Shown here in pieces: positions 57,181 to 64,000 of a stretch of 64,000 nt of DNA; position 1 is the stretch's first letter; each line of letters starts with the position of its first letter. The stretch is taken from assembly GCF_018860915.1 (NCBI RefSeq), contig NZ_JAHKQD010000004.1, forward strand, positions 48,339 through 112,338, written 5' to 3'. Below the pieces are notes generated by a model, which was not told the DNA's origin, did no database searches, and was given only the letters and a program-made list of their open reading frames with translations. Made by a program: the position numbers and the translations under genes. The stretch comes from Colwellia sp. C2M11. Lineage in GTDB: Bacteria > Pseudomonadota > Gammaproteobacteria > Enterobacterales > Alteromonadaceae.

Positions 57181-57224
57181 TATAGTATGGGGCTTATATA
57201 GTATGGAGCTTATAAGCCTTTTTT
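57181..57224 (+). terminator. Terminator after the RidA gene, overlapping a 16-bp tandem repeat
   Basis: TATAGTATGGGGCTTA (57181-57196) is repeated with one change at 57197-57212. GGCTTATA (57191-57198) pairs with TATAAGCC (57211-57218), followed by six T. The duplication appears to have provided one stem arm. Confidence 0.72.
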
Positions 57225-57277
57225 ATTGCTCTAACGTTATTTTAGCGATGTAGTATATTGCTAGAGGTATTTTAAAA

Positions 57278-58105
57278 ATGAATGGCATTGATTCTATAGA
57301 ACAAAAAAACCTTTTTAAACAAGGGAAGGTAGAAGTTCCGTTCGAATTCAAGCATGTTATCTCTCATTTTTATTATGCTCAAAACAACTCTTTAAATACA
57401 ATAAAAAGAACATTATTCCCTTCATTTCAAAGCTTATGTATTTTTAATTTTAAATCAAAACTGAGCTTTATTAACAAGAATAAATCACAAATCACGATAG
57501 ATAAATATCTTCTTCTAGGCCCAGTCAAACAGGCTATTGATTACTTGATGCCGCCGAACTCAGAAATACTTGTTTTAAATTTTAAAGACGATGCTTTTTA
57601 TCGGTTTTTTGGCGCATCAGCTGATGAAATCGACAGTGGTCATTGTGTTGCAAATAAATTCTATGAGCACTGTTTTACAGCCATTTGGCAAGAAATTGAA
57701 AAGCTAAAGTGTAATACAGAGCGAATTGACTTTATTTTAGATTTTTGTCGTCCGTACTTGTCAGCTCGCAATCAAGTCATTGAGCCTTTATTGAATGCTC
57801 GAAATAACACCGCAGATCCTATTAAAATGGCGGCTGATTTTTTACAGAAATCAGTTCGTCATATACAAGTGCATCACAAAAAATACTTTGGTTTTACGGC
57901 GAAAGAACTACATCGTTACCAACGTTTTTTAAAAACGACCCACTACCTTGATAAATTGCTGCACAACAACTCACCTCTTGACTGGTTACCCATTGCTCTG
58001 AGTTGCGGCTATTACGATCAAAGTCATTTTATTCGTGATTTTAAGTATTATCTTAACTGTACTCCCTCCCAATACATATCCTCTCGTAATTCTATATGTA
58101 CTTAA
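57278..58105 (+). CDS. AraC family transcriptional regulator
   Basis: This 275-residue protein has an N-terminal domain with strands (VISHFYYAQNN, SLCIFNFKSKL, YLLLGPVKQAIDYLMPPNSEIL) as in AraC regulators with a divergent cupin-like domain. The C-terminal HTH pair is MAADFLQKSVRHIQVHHKKYFGF and LPIALSCGYYDQSHFIRDFKYYLNCTPSQY. It is followed by an NAD(P)H oxidoreductase gene 79 nt downstream, its likely target. Confidence 0.85.
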   Translation: MNGIDSIEQKNLFKQGKVEVPFEFKHVISHFYYAQNNSLNTIKRTLFPSFQSLCIFNFKSKLSFINKNKSQITIDKYLLLGPVKQAIDYLMPPNSEILVLNFKDDAFYRFFGASADEIDSGHCVANKFYEHCFTAIWQEIEKLKCNTERIDFILDFCRPYLSARNQVIEPLLNARNNTADPIKMAADFLQKSVRHIQVHHKKYFGFTAKELHRYQRFLKTTHYLDKLLHNNSPLDWLPIALSCGYYDQSHFIRDFKYYLNCTPSQYISSRNSICT

Positions 58106-58184
58106 ACGATTTCGTTTTCTTACAATATTTATTTGTTGCTAGGTTTTATAGTGCCAACACTAATTAACAACAATGGAGTTAGTG

Positions 58185-58754
58185 ATGAAACACTTAATAA
58201 TCTTTGCACACCCCAATCAAAGTAGTTTAAATAATTCATTAAAAGATATGCTCGAAACTTATTTAAAAAAACAACAACAAGAGGTTATAGTCAGAGATTT
58301 ATATCAATTAGGCTTCGATCCTGTTTTATCCTTGGTTGATATGGCTGGGCAGCGTGAAGGTCGAGTTTCCACTGATGTAGCTATAGAGCAGCATTTTATT
58401 AGTTGGGCTGAATGCATCACTTTTATTCATCCTATCTGGTGGACTGGTTTACCAGCGATATTAAAAGGTTACATTGATAGGGTGTTTAGTTATGGATTCG
58501 CTTATAGTTATCTTAATGGTATTCAACAAGGTTTACTCTCTGGTAAGCAGGTTGTGGTGATTAATACCCAAGGAAAATCATTCAGTGAATACCAAAGCAG
58601 TGGCATGCAAAGCGCACTTTCATTAACGTCTGATAAAGGTATTTATAGCTACTCTGGCTTAGCCATTAAGCAGCATCTTTATTTAGAAAATGCAGACCGA
58701 GCAAGTAAAGAAGATGTGATTCATTTTAAAGAAAAGATTAAAGCTTGTTTTTAG
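58185..58754 (+). CDS. NAD(P)H-dependent flavodoxin-fold oxidoreductase (quinone reductase-like)
   Basis: The ATG at 58185 follows GGAG by 6 nt and gives 189 residues; an in-frame ATG 12 nt earlier lies within that ribosome binding site. Flavodoxin_2 features: MKHLIIFAHPNQSSLNNSLK at the N-terminus, FIHPIWWTGLPAILKGYIDRVFSYGFAY in the FMN/active region, and VVINTQGKS. It resembles KefF/YwrO/MdaB-type reductases that reduce quinones or electrophiles. It is downstream of an AraC regulator. Confidence 0.87.
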   Translation: MKHLIIFAHPNQSSLNNSLKDMLETYLKKQQQEVIVRDLYQLGFDPVLSLVDMAGQREGRVSTDVAIEQHFISWAECITFIHPIWWTGLPAILKGYIDRVFSYGFAYSYLNGIQQGLLSGKQVVVINTQGKSFSEYQSSGMQSALSLTSDKGIYSYSGLAIKQHLYLENADRASKEDVIHFKEKIKACF

Positions 58755-58910
58755 AAAAGGTATTATCCCGCGCCTTAATTTGTTTGGAACCGTTATTTAT
58801 AAGTTAAATTGACGTTTCATATGTAAATAAGTCCTTAAGTTGGAAAAAGAAGCTGTACTTAGTAAGTAATGCTTAAAAGTTAAAATTTCGATTGAATATT
58901 TATTGAAAGT

Positions 58911-59789
58911 TTACTTTCTAAACGCTTTTATATCTCTTCTTGGTGAAGCCCCGAATAAGCGAGTATATTCTCGGCTAAATTGTGAAGGGCTTTCATAACC
59001 AACCATATAAGCTGTCTTTGTTGCATTAGTATTATGAGAAATCATTATTTGGCGAGCCTCGGTTAAACGTAATTGCTTTAAATACTGTAAAGGACTTAAC
59101 CCCGTTACTTTCTTAAATTGATTGTAGAAATTAGAGGTACTCATATTAATCATTGCTGCTAATTCATCAATGCTCCTTGGTTTCGCAATATCTAATTTCA
59201 TTATCTCAATGACTTTAGCCACCCGATACATATTACTTCCATGCAAGGATGTTTGAATGATTGAAGAGCCATGAGGGGTGTTTAAAAGACGATAATATAT
59301 TTCTAGAAAGTAAACTCCTGATAAATAAGGGATATCTTTAGGTGCGTCTAACAACTTCATCAATCGAAGAATAGGCTCACCCAATACCTCATCCATATTC
59401 CCAACAAAAATCCCTTTTCCGGTTTTATGAGAGGCTTTAAGATTCAACTCTGCGACAAGCTTTGCCATTGTTTTCATATCAATATCAATTTGAATACATA
59501 AATAAGGCTTGTCCTTATTTGCACTCGTCACTTCACCTATCAATGGTAAATCAACTGAAACAACTAAATATTTACTATTAGTATATTGAAACACTTCTCC
59601 GTTCAGTGAAACCTGTTTGCACCCTTGAACAACAACATAAATAGAAGGCCGATAGATGACAGGTAACCTAACGTTTAATGAGGACATTTTATAAAAATGT
59701 AAGCCCTCAATCTTAGTTGCATGAATACCATCACATAAAGAGTATCGGTCAATGATACTTTTCATTTCATTTATTACGTTATCATCCAT
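58911..59789 (-). CDS. AraC family transcriptional regulator with AraC_N (cupin-like) domain
   Basis: The frame is open to 59933, but that would leave only 27 bp to the divergent SDR gene. The ATG at 59789 gives a 292-residue protein of normal family length and starts shortly before the typical CDGIHATKIEGLHFYKMSSLN region. N-terminal AraC_N domain includes PVIYRPSIYVVVQGCKQVSLNG and YLVVSVDLPLIGEV. C-terminal HTH: SIDELAAMINMSTSNFYNQFKKVTG and GYESPSQFSREYTRLFGASPRRD. It is probably the regulator of the divergent SDR-DUF1097 unit. Confidence 0.82.
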   Translation of the reverse strand: MDDNVINEMKSIIDRYSLCDGIHATKIEGLHFYKMSSLNVRLPVIYRPSIYVVVQGCKQVSLNGEVFQYTNSKYLVVSVDLPLIGEVTSANKDKPYLCIQIDIDMKTMAKLVAELNLKASHKTGKGIFVGNMDEVLGEPILRLMKLLDAPKDIPYLSGVYFLEIYYRLLNTPHGSSIIQTSLHGSNMYRVAKVIEIMKLDIAKPRSIDELAAMINMSTSNFYNQFKKVTGLSPLQYLKQLRLTEARQIMISHNTNATKTAYMVGYESPSQFSREYTRLFGASPRRDIKAFRK

Positions 59790-59960
59790 TTTCAACACAC
59801 CGCTACATTTTATATATAAATTTACATGATTAAAAATATCAATTGCAAATTTAATCACATCCTCTAGAGGATTAGGCAAGTTTATAATGGCATTGTGTAT
59901 TAGCAGAAAATCGTTGTAGTTGTAATATAACAACTCTTATTAATCATCAGGAAATTCATT

Positions 59961-60698
59961 ATGTGTGATAAAAAATCTGTCGCAATTATTACTGGTTCTT
60001 CTAGAGGAATAGGCGCAGCTATTGCTATTCGCTTGGCTTCTGACGGTTTTTCGGTCGTCGTTAATTTTGCCAATAATGAAAAAGAAGCATTAAAAATTGT
60101 ACATAAAATCGAGCAGTTAGGCGGTAGCGCTGTAGCTATTCAAGCAGATGTATCTAATGCAAAAGAGGTCGCTCACCTTTTTGAGGAAACAGAGGCTATA
60201 TATGGCCAACCTGACGTATTGATTAATTCAGCAGGGATAATGTATTTATCACCTATCGCCGAATATAGTGATGAACTTTTTGATAAAACAGTTGCCGTTA
60301 ACCTTAAAGGTACATTTAATACATTACGCGAGGCTTCAAATAAGCTAAAAGATGGTGGTCGAATTGTTAATTTATCAACATCAGTTATTGGTCTTAATTT
60401 ACCCACCTATTCAGTTTATGCCGCAACTAAAGCAGCAGTAGAAACAATGACTGCAATCCTTTCAAAAGAAATGCGTGGTCGTTCAATTACTGTTAATTCG
60501 GTGGCTCCTGGTCCGACAGCAACAGCATTGTTTTTGGATGGAAAATCAAATGAACAAATTGAAGCTCTTGCTAAAATGAATCCATTAGAGCGTTTAGCTG
60601 AACCTACCGATATTGCGAATACTGTTTCTTTTCTAGTCAGCTATCAAGGGGGGTGGCTTAATGGTCAAACTTTACGAGCTAATGGCGGAATGGTCTAA
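59961..60698 (+). CDS. Short-chain dehydrogenase/reductase (SDR)
   Basis: This 245-residue classical SDR has TGSSRGIGAAIA (11-22), the NNAG-equivalent LINSAGIMYL, catalytic Ser in IVNLSTSVIG and the YSVYAATKAAVETM Tyr-Lys pair, and the NSVAPGPTATALF loop. It ends in GQTLRANGGMV. NADPH specificity is plausible from the basic RL position near the cofactor site. The substrate is unknown. It is followed 12 nt later by a DUF1097 gene and is divergent from an AraC regulator. Confidence 0.92.
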   Translation: MCDKKSVAIITGSSRGIGAAIAIRLASDGFSVVVNFANNEKEALKIVHKIEQLGGSAVAIQADVSNAKEVAHLFEETEAIYGQPDVLINSAGIMYLSPIAEYSDELFDKTVAVNLKGTFNTLREASNKLKDGGRIVNLSTSVIGLNLPTYSVYAATKAAVETMTAILSKEMRGRSITVNSVAPGPTATALFLDGKSNEQIEALAKMNPLERLAEPTDIANTVSFLVSYQGGWLNGQTLRANGGMV

Positions 60699-60710
60699 GA
60701 GAGGTTTGTC

Positions 60711-61214
60711 ATGAATAAACAAAATAACTCTATACAATCAATAATGCGCCACGTTAATTATACGACGATAGCCGCTTTAATAGCAGCAATAGCGGCAGCA
60801 GGAGTTGATGATTTACAGTTACCTATATGGGCTATGTTTATTGGCTGGATTGCATTTTTTACCCGAGGGGTAAATATAAACCATACTATTACTAATTTAG
60901 TTTGTGTTTGGCTAGGTATTACTATCGGTATGATTGCAGGAATAGTTTTAAAAATAATTGGTCCTGTATTAGGTGCGGGTGCATTACCCATCGTAGTTTT
61001 TGTTGTAGGGATGTTAGTAGTATCACTACGAAGTGCTCCTAAAATAAACAACCTATTGTGCTATTTCTTGGGATTAGTTTCATTTTTTGCTTCGCATTAT
61101 ACACCATCAATTGACAATTTTTTAGCGTTAGCAGCTGCTGTGACTATTGGTTCCTTTGCTGGGTTAACCTCTTCATTACTACAAAATATTATATTGTTTA
61201 AAACTAAAGGTTGA
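60711..61214 (+). CDS. DUF1097 membrane protein (YcdZ-like)
   Basis: This 167-residue protein has about five membrane helices and the DUF1097 features LPIWAMFIGWIAFFTRG near residues 38-54, NLVCVWLGITIGMIAGI and NLLCYFLGLVSFFASH. Function is unknown. It is 12 nt after the SDR stop, in one operon. Confidence 0.85.
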   Translation: MNKQNNSIQSIMRHVNYTTIAALIAAIAAAGVDDLQLPIWAMFIGWIAFFTRGVNINHTITNLVCVWLGITIGMIAGIVLKIIGPVLGAGALPIVVFVVGMLVVSLRSAPKINNLLCYFLGLVSFFASHYTPSIDNFLALAAAVTIGSFAGLTSSLLQNIILFKTKG

Positions 61215-61546
61215 TAGTTTAGAGATGCAAAAGGCAGCATTTACGCTGAGTTCTATGCGTTAAGTTTCTAATCATATTTATAAGGTAATTAGATTGTTTT
61301 TATCTGATAGTATTAGTTTATCTATCAACTAATATTATCAGAATGCTTATCAATAATTTATCAGTAAGCTTTATTGTGGAAATCTTTATTGATAATTAGG
61401 TGGTTCAGCATTTAACGAGCTTCTAACCTAGCCTCGATCCGGCTTCTTGGTATAAATTGCCCCTTTATCGTCAAAACTGTCATTGAGAGAATCATCAAGC
61501 ATGGTTGTATTCTGACAAACTAATGACAAACCGAAACTAACATTAA
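61215..61546. other. Convergent intergenic region with two large inverted repeats
   Basis: CTGATAGTATTAGTT (61304-61318) pairs with AACTAATATTATCAG (61327-61341) over 15 positions with one G-T. TTATCAATAA (61347-61356) pairs with TTATTGATAA (61386-61395). They could terminate the SDR-DUF1097 operon, though long T runs are absent. A small possible ORF occupies 61428-61550. Confidence 0.5.
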
Positions 61547-61550
61547 TCAT
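61428..61550 (-). CDS. Possible 40-residue ORF overlapping the LysR stop codon
   Basis: An ATG at 61550 overlaps the LysR stop as ATGA and is followed by 40 codons to TAG at 61428. The peptide ends acidic then basic (DDSLNDSFDDKGAIYTKKPDRG). No homologue is known to me. It could be a coupled small protein or chance; local GC is above that of the surroundings. Confidence 0.25.
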   Translation of the reverse strand: MINVSFGLSLVCQNTTMLDDSLNDSFDDKGAIYTKKPDRG

Positions 61551-62434
61551 AGTGTTAATTTCGGTTTGATGAAGCCTATGAATGCTTTAACCCTTTCAGA
61601 TGCTGCTGACGATTTATAAAATACAGCATTCACCAACTCGCGATCAGTACCCTGAACTCTATATGAGTCTATCAATGACATCAGTTTACCTGATTCGAGA
61701 TCCTGATTAACCATAAAGCCAGATAAGCACGTTATACCACTTCCCGATAAAGCTAATTGACGGATGGTCTCTCCATTGCTTGCCGTTATTGTTGGTATAA
61801 TTATATCTCCCCCTCTAATCGGCCATTTATTAAGTGTTTTGATATTTGAAAAACCGATTAAGGTGTGATTTTTCAAATCTGTTGGTGTTTTAGGTAAGCC
61901 GTTTTGTGCAATATATTGCGGAGATGCCACAATAAAAAGTGAGCTTTTTCCTAAAGTTTTAGCATGCAATGTTGAGTCATCTAACTTCCCTATTCTAATT
62001 GCTACATCGGTACGTTTTTCAATTAAATCGACGATTCCTTCATTAGAATTAAGTTCAATTTCAATACTAGGGTAAGCTTTTTTAAAAGCATTTATATGAG
62101 GTACTATTTGATGAAATATAAATGGACTAGCAGCATCAATACGTAACTTTCCTTGAAGGATCTCTCCTTGTACGGTTATATCTGCTTCTGCATTTTGAAT
62201 GTGCTGAAGACCAATACTTACTGCATCAACAAATTTTTTACCTTCATCTGTCAGCATAACTCGTCTAGTGGTGCGAATTAAAATAGTTGCGCCAAGCTCT
62301 TTTTCAATTTTCGTTACCGAGCGTGATATACGAGCAACTTGAATATTCAATGCGTCAGCGGCAGCAGAGAATCCGCCAAACTCAACAACGGCTAATAAAA
62401 GCTCTAAATCATCTGATCTTGTTTTTAAATTCAA
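61547..62434 (-). CDS. LysR family transcriptional regulator, probable control of the divergent MFS exporter
   Basis: This 295-residue protein has an N-terminal HTH (LELLLAVVEFGGFSAAADALN, then RISRSVTKIEKELGATILIRTTRRVMLTDEGKKF) and an effector domain (LRIDAASPFIFHQIVPHINAF onwards). Closest in style to the CrgA/DsdC-like LysR group. It is divergent from an MFS gene, with a candidate LysR box between them. Confidence 0.9.
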   Translation of the reverse strand: MNLKTRSDDLELLLAVVEFGGFSAAADALNIQVARISRSVTKIEKELGATILIRTTRRVMLTDEGKKFVDAVSIGLQHIQNAEADITVQGEILQGKLRIDAASPFIFHQIVPHINAFKKAYPSIEIELNSNEGIVDLIEKRTDVAIRIGKLDDSTLHAKTLGKSSLFIVASPQYIAQNGLPKTPTDLKNHTLIGFSNIKTLNKWPIRGGDIIIPTITASNGETIRQLALSGSGITCLSGFMVNQDLESGKLMSLIDSYRVQGTDRELVNAVFYKSSAASERVKAFIGFIKPKLTL

Positions 62435-62461
62435 ATTAACCTCATTTATTACAATAGTATT

Positions 62462-62486
62462 TTGTAAATAACACTGTTTATTGCAA
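62462..62486. promoter_or_regulatory. Candidate LysR binding site
   Basis: TTGTAAATAAC (62462-62472) and GTTTATTGCAA (62476-62486) are imperfect inverted arms, 8 of 11 matched, between the LysR and MFS genes. A T-N11-A element is present. This is a pattern match only. Confidence 0.4.
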
Positions 62487-62580
62487 CAGTTTATCAGGTA
62501 ATAATTACACCAACAAATAGAAGTAAGGGTTTCTTTAACTCCCTAACTTCATACCACTGTATTCATTAAACTTGGAGATT

Positions 62581-63774
62581 ATGATGCCACTAGCATTACT
62601 TGCATTAGCCCTCAGCGCTTTTGCGATAGGAACAACCGAATTTGTGATTGTTGGATTACTACCAACAATGGCACAAGACCTTAGTATATCAATCCCTTCA
62701 GCAGGCTTATTGGTTAGCCTATACGCATTAGGTGTAGCGATAGGTGCTCCTGTTTTAACTGCTTTTACAAGTAAGTGGAATAGAAAAAACGTCTTATTAT
62801 CGGTTATGGGGTTATTTGTTATTGGAAACTTAGTCGCTTGGCAAGCACCTAGTTTTGAGGCATTGATAATAGCGAGAATACTAACAGGTTTGGCGCATGG
62901 CGTATTTTTCTCTATAGGCTCTACCATTGCTACAAGTTTAGTGCCGAAAGAAAAAGGAGCAAGTGCTATTGCTATTATGTTTACAGGCTTAACTGTTGCT
63001 TTAGTAACAGGGGTTCCATTAGGTACATATATCGGTCAAGTTTTTGGTTGGGAAGCTACCTTTTTAACGGTATCTATTTTAGGTTTATTAGCCATGATTG
63101 GCAGCGCTATACTCGTTCCGAGCAATTTAAAGCAAGCTAAACCCACTAATCTTGCTGCACAGGTTAAAGTGTTAACACATCCAAGGTTACTATTAGTTTA
63201 TGCGATCACAGCGATTGGTTATGGCGGAACTTTTATTGCTTTTACTTATTTAGCACCCATTCTGAATGAAGTGACAGGCTTTGAATCTAGTTCGGTAGGT
63301 TTAATACTTTTAGTGTACGGAATTTCCGTTGCTGTCGGAAACATATGGGGTGGAAAAATGGCTGATAATCTTGGTCCTATTAAAGCATTAACGATTATTT
63401 TTTCAGGACTTGCAGGGATATTATTAGTATTAAACTTTACCGCTTATAACCCGGTTGCAGCTGTGATAACTATTTTAGTGTGGGGAGCATTTGCTTTTGG
63501 CAACGTACCAGGCTTGCAAGTTTATATTGTGAAACTAGCTGAAAAATACACACCTGATGCGGTAGATGTTGCATCAGGTCTAAACATCGCAGCTTTTAAT
63601 GTAGGCATTGCAATAGGAGCATGGGGAGGCGGTATCATTGTTAAAGAGCATGGTTTAATGAATACTCCTTGGGTTGGCGCTGTTGTTGTTTTAATTGCAC
63701 TTATTCTCACTCGATATAGTGGAATGCTAGATCGAAAGGGACAAGCTCAGAAATTAGTTAAAACCATAGCCTAA
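62581..63774 (+). CDS. MFS transporter, DHA1 drug/sugar efflux type (AraJ/YdhP-like)
   Basis: ATG codons at 62581 and 62584 both follow GGAG closely, and an in-frame TTG at 62572 is part of that site. The product has about 397 residues and 12 membrane helices. The N-terminus has FAIGTTEFVIVGLLPTMAQDL, typical of the AraJ/YdhP/PbuE branch. Motif A-like FTSKWNRKNVLL lies after helix 2, and RILTGLAHGVFFSIGSTIA in helix 4-5. It likely exports a sugar or drug. Confidence 0.9.
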   Translation: MMPLALLALALSAFAIGTTEFVIVGLLPTMAQDLSISIPSAGLLVSLYALGVAIGAPVLTAFTSKWNRKNVLLSVMGLFVIGNLVAWQAPSFEALIIARILTGLAHGVFFSIGSTIATSLVPKEKGASAIAIMFTGLTVALVTGVPLGTYIGQVFGWEATFLTVSILGLLAMIGSAILVPSNLKQAKPTNLAAQVKVLTHPRLLLVYAITAIGYGGTFIAFTYLAPILNEVTGFESSSVGLILLVYGISVAVGNIWGGKMADNLGPIKALTIIFSGLAGILLVLNFTAYNPVAAVITILVWGAFAFGNVPGLQVYIVKLAEKYTPDAVDVASGLNIAAFNVGIAIGAWGGGIIVKEHGLMNTPWVGAVVVLIALILTRYSGMLDRKGQAQKLVKTIA

Positions 63775-63779
63775 ACTTG

Positions 63780-63811
63780 AAGCTCTGCTTTGATATCTCA
63801 AAGCAGAGCTT
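63780..63811 (+). terminator. Hairpin after the MFS gene
   Basis: A perfect 14-bp stem, AAGCTCTGCTTTGA (63780-63793) and TCAAAGCAGAGCTT (63798-63811), lies 5 nt after the stop. It is not followed by a T run, so termination may be partial. Confidence 0.6.
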
Positions 63812-63986
63812 ATGACATCATAACTACCTATAAACATTTACGACTGTTCAAGCTCAAAATTAACATATAGTAGTTTAGGGGCTACGGCTGCAATGAGCTC
63901 AACTTATTAGGCCACCCATAATAACGTGGATGAAATTCAATCCATAAACTAAGCTTAATTTACCTTGATTAAGTTTGGTAATTATT

Positions 63987-64000
63987 ATGCCTAAGCCACG
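63987..64000 (+). CDS. Possible start of a gene at the right edge (RAYT-like N-terminus, speculative)
   Basis: ATGCCTAAGCCACG would encode MPKP and the first bases of an Arg codon. REP-associated tyrosine transposases of Alteromonadales often begin MPRPR or MPKPR. Only five codons are visible and no ribosome binding site is clear. Confidence 0.15.

Noticed and set aside
59790..59933. N-terminal extension of the AraC regulator to 59933
   Set aside because: It leaves only 27 bp before the divergent SDR start and adds residues not typical of the family, so the start at 59789 was preferred.
1..64000. CRISPR arrays, tRNA/rRNA genes, riboswitches, complete insertion sequences, toxin-antitoxin or restriction systems
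   Set aside because: I looked for regular repeat-spacer arrays, cloverleaf arms, conserved riboswitch cores and defence genes by eye and found none.

Overview
The window looks like chromosome of a marine, psychrophile-type gammaproteobacterium of the Alteromonadales, most probably Colwellia or a close relative such as Thalassotalea. This is inferred from the AT-rich composition, the split ccm cluster, the NagP/NagA/NagK way of using N-acetylglucosamine (GlcNAc), the small TIGR02922-like protein and the four large TonB-dependent receptors (TBDTs). I see no rRNA, tRNA, CRISPR array, prophage or complete insertion sequence. The genes are closely packed and mostly end in clear hairpin terminators.

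Layout. 1-7803: System I cytochrome c maturation, as two divergent operons, ccmFGHI leftward (ccmI runs off the left edge) and ccmABCDE rightward. 7912-17935: a chitin/GlcNAc block with nagP, nagA, nagK, an exported GH20 hexosaminidase lipoprotein and a TBDT; three copies of one 16-bp palindrome sit upstream of nagK and of the TBDT and mark a NagR-type (LacI family) regulon whose regulator lies outside the window. 18218-28549: mainly housekeeping and stress genes (two exported amidohydrolases, MsrPQ, glutaredoxin, Bax-like glucosaminidase, DEAD-box helicase, YehS-like DUF1456 protein, O-acetylhomoserine sulfhydrylase, a GST-like protein). 28766-36892: Nudix hydrolase; a diheme cytochrome c peroxidase translationally coupled to a membrane diguanylate cyclase; then an AraC regulator divergent from a TBDT-PepSY iron/siderophore-type pair; then a DUF1499 membrane protein.

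37207-44137 is a second amino-sugar-like locus: alkaline phosphatase lipoprotein and a NagK paralogue leftward, a TBDT and a ROK repressor rightward. 44277-52936 is an uncharacterised sugar-acid-type locus: ManD-like enolase-superfamily dehydratase, Gfo/Idh/MocA oxidoreductase and sodium:solute symporter leftward, a separately transcribed lipoprotein of unknown family, and a 993-residue TBDT rightward. Two copies of an unusual operator lie between the divergent operons. These two loci are the best candidates for undescribed biology.

53181-63774 is a mixed region of redox and regulatory genes: methyltransferase, thioredoxin-reductase-like flavoprotein divergent from an Rrf2 regulator with two matched operators, LysR and RidA, AraC and NAD(P)H oxidoreductase, AraC divergent from SDR and DUF1097, and LysR divergent from an MFS exporter. 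The right edge may hold the first codons of a further gene. All family assignments come from motifs read by eye; no database search was possible.
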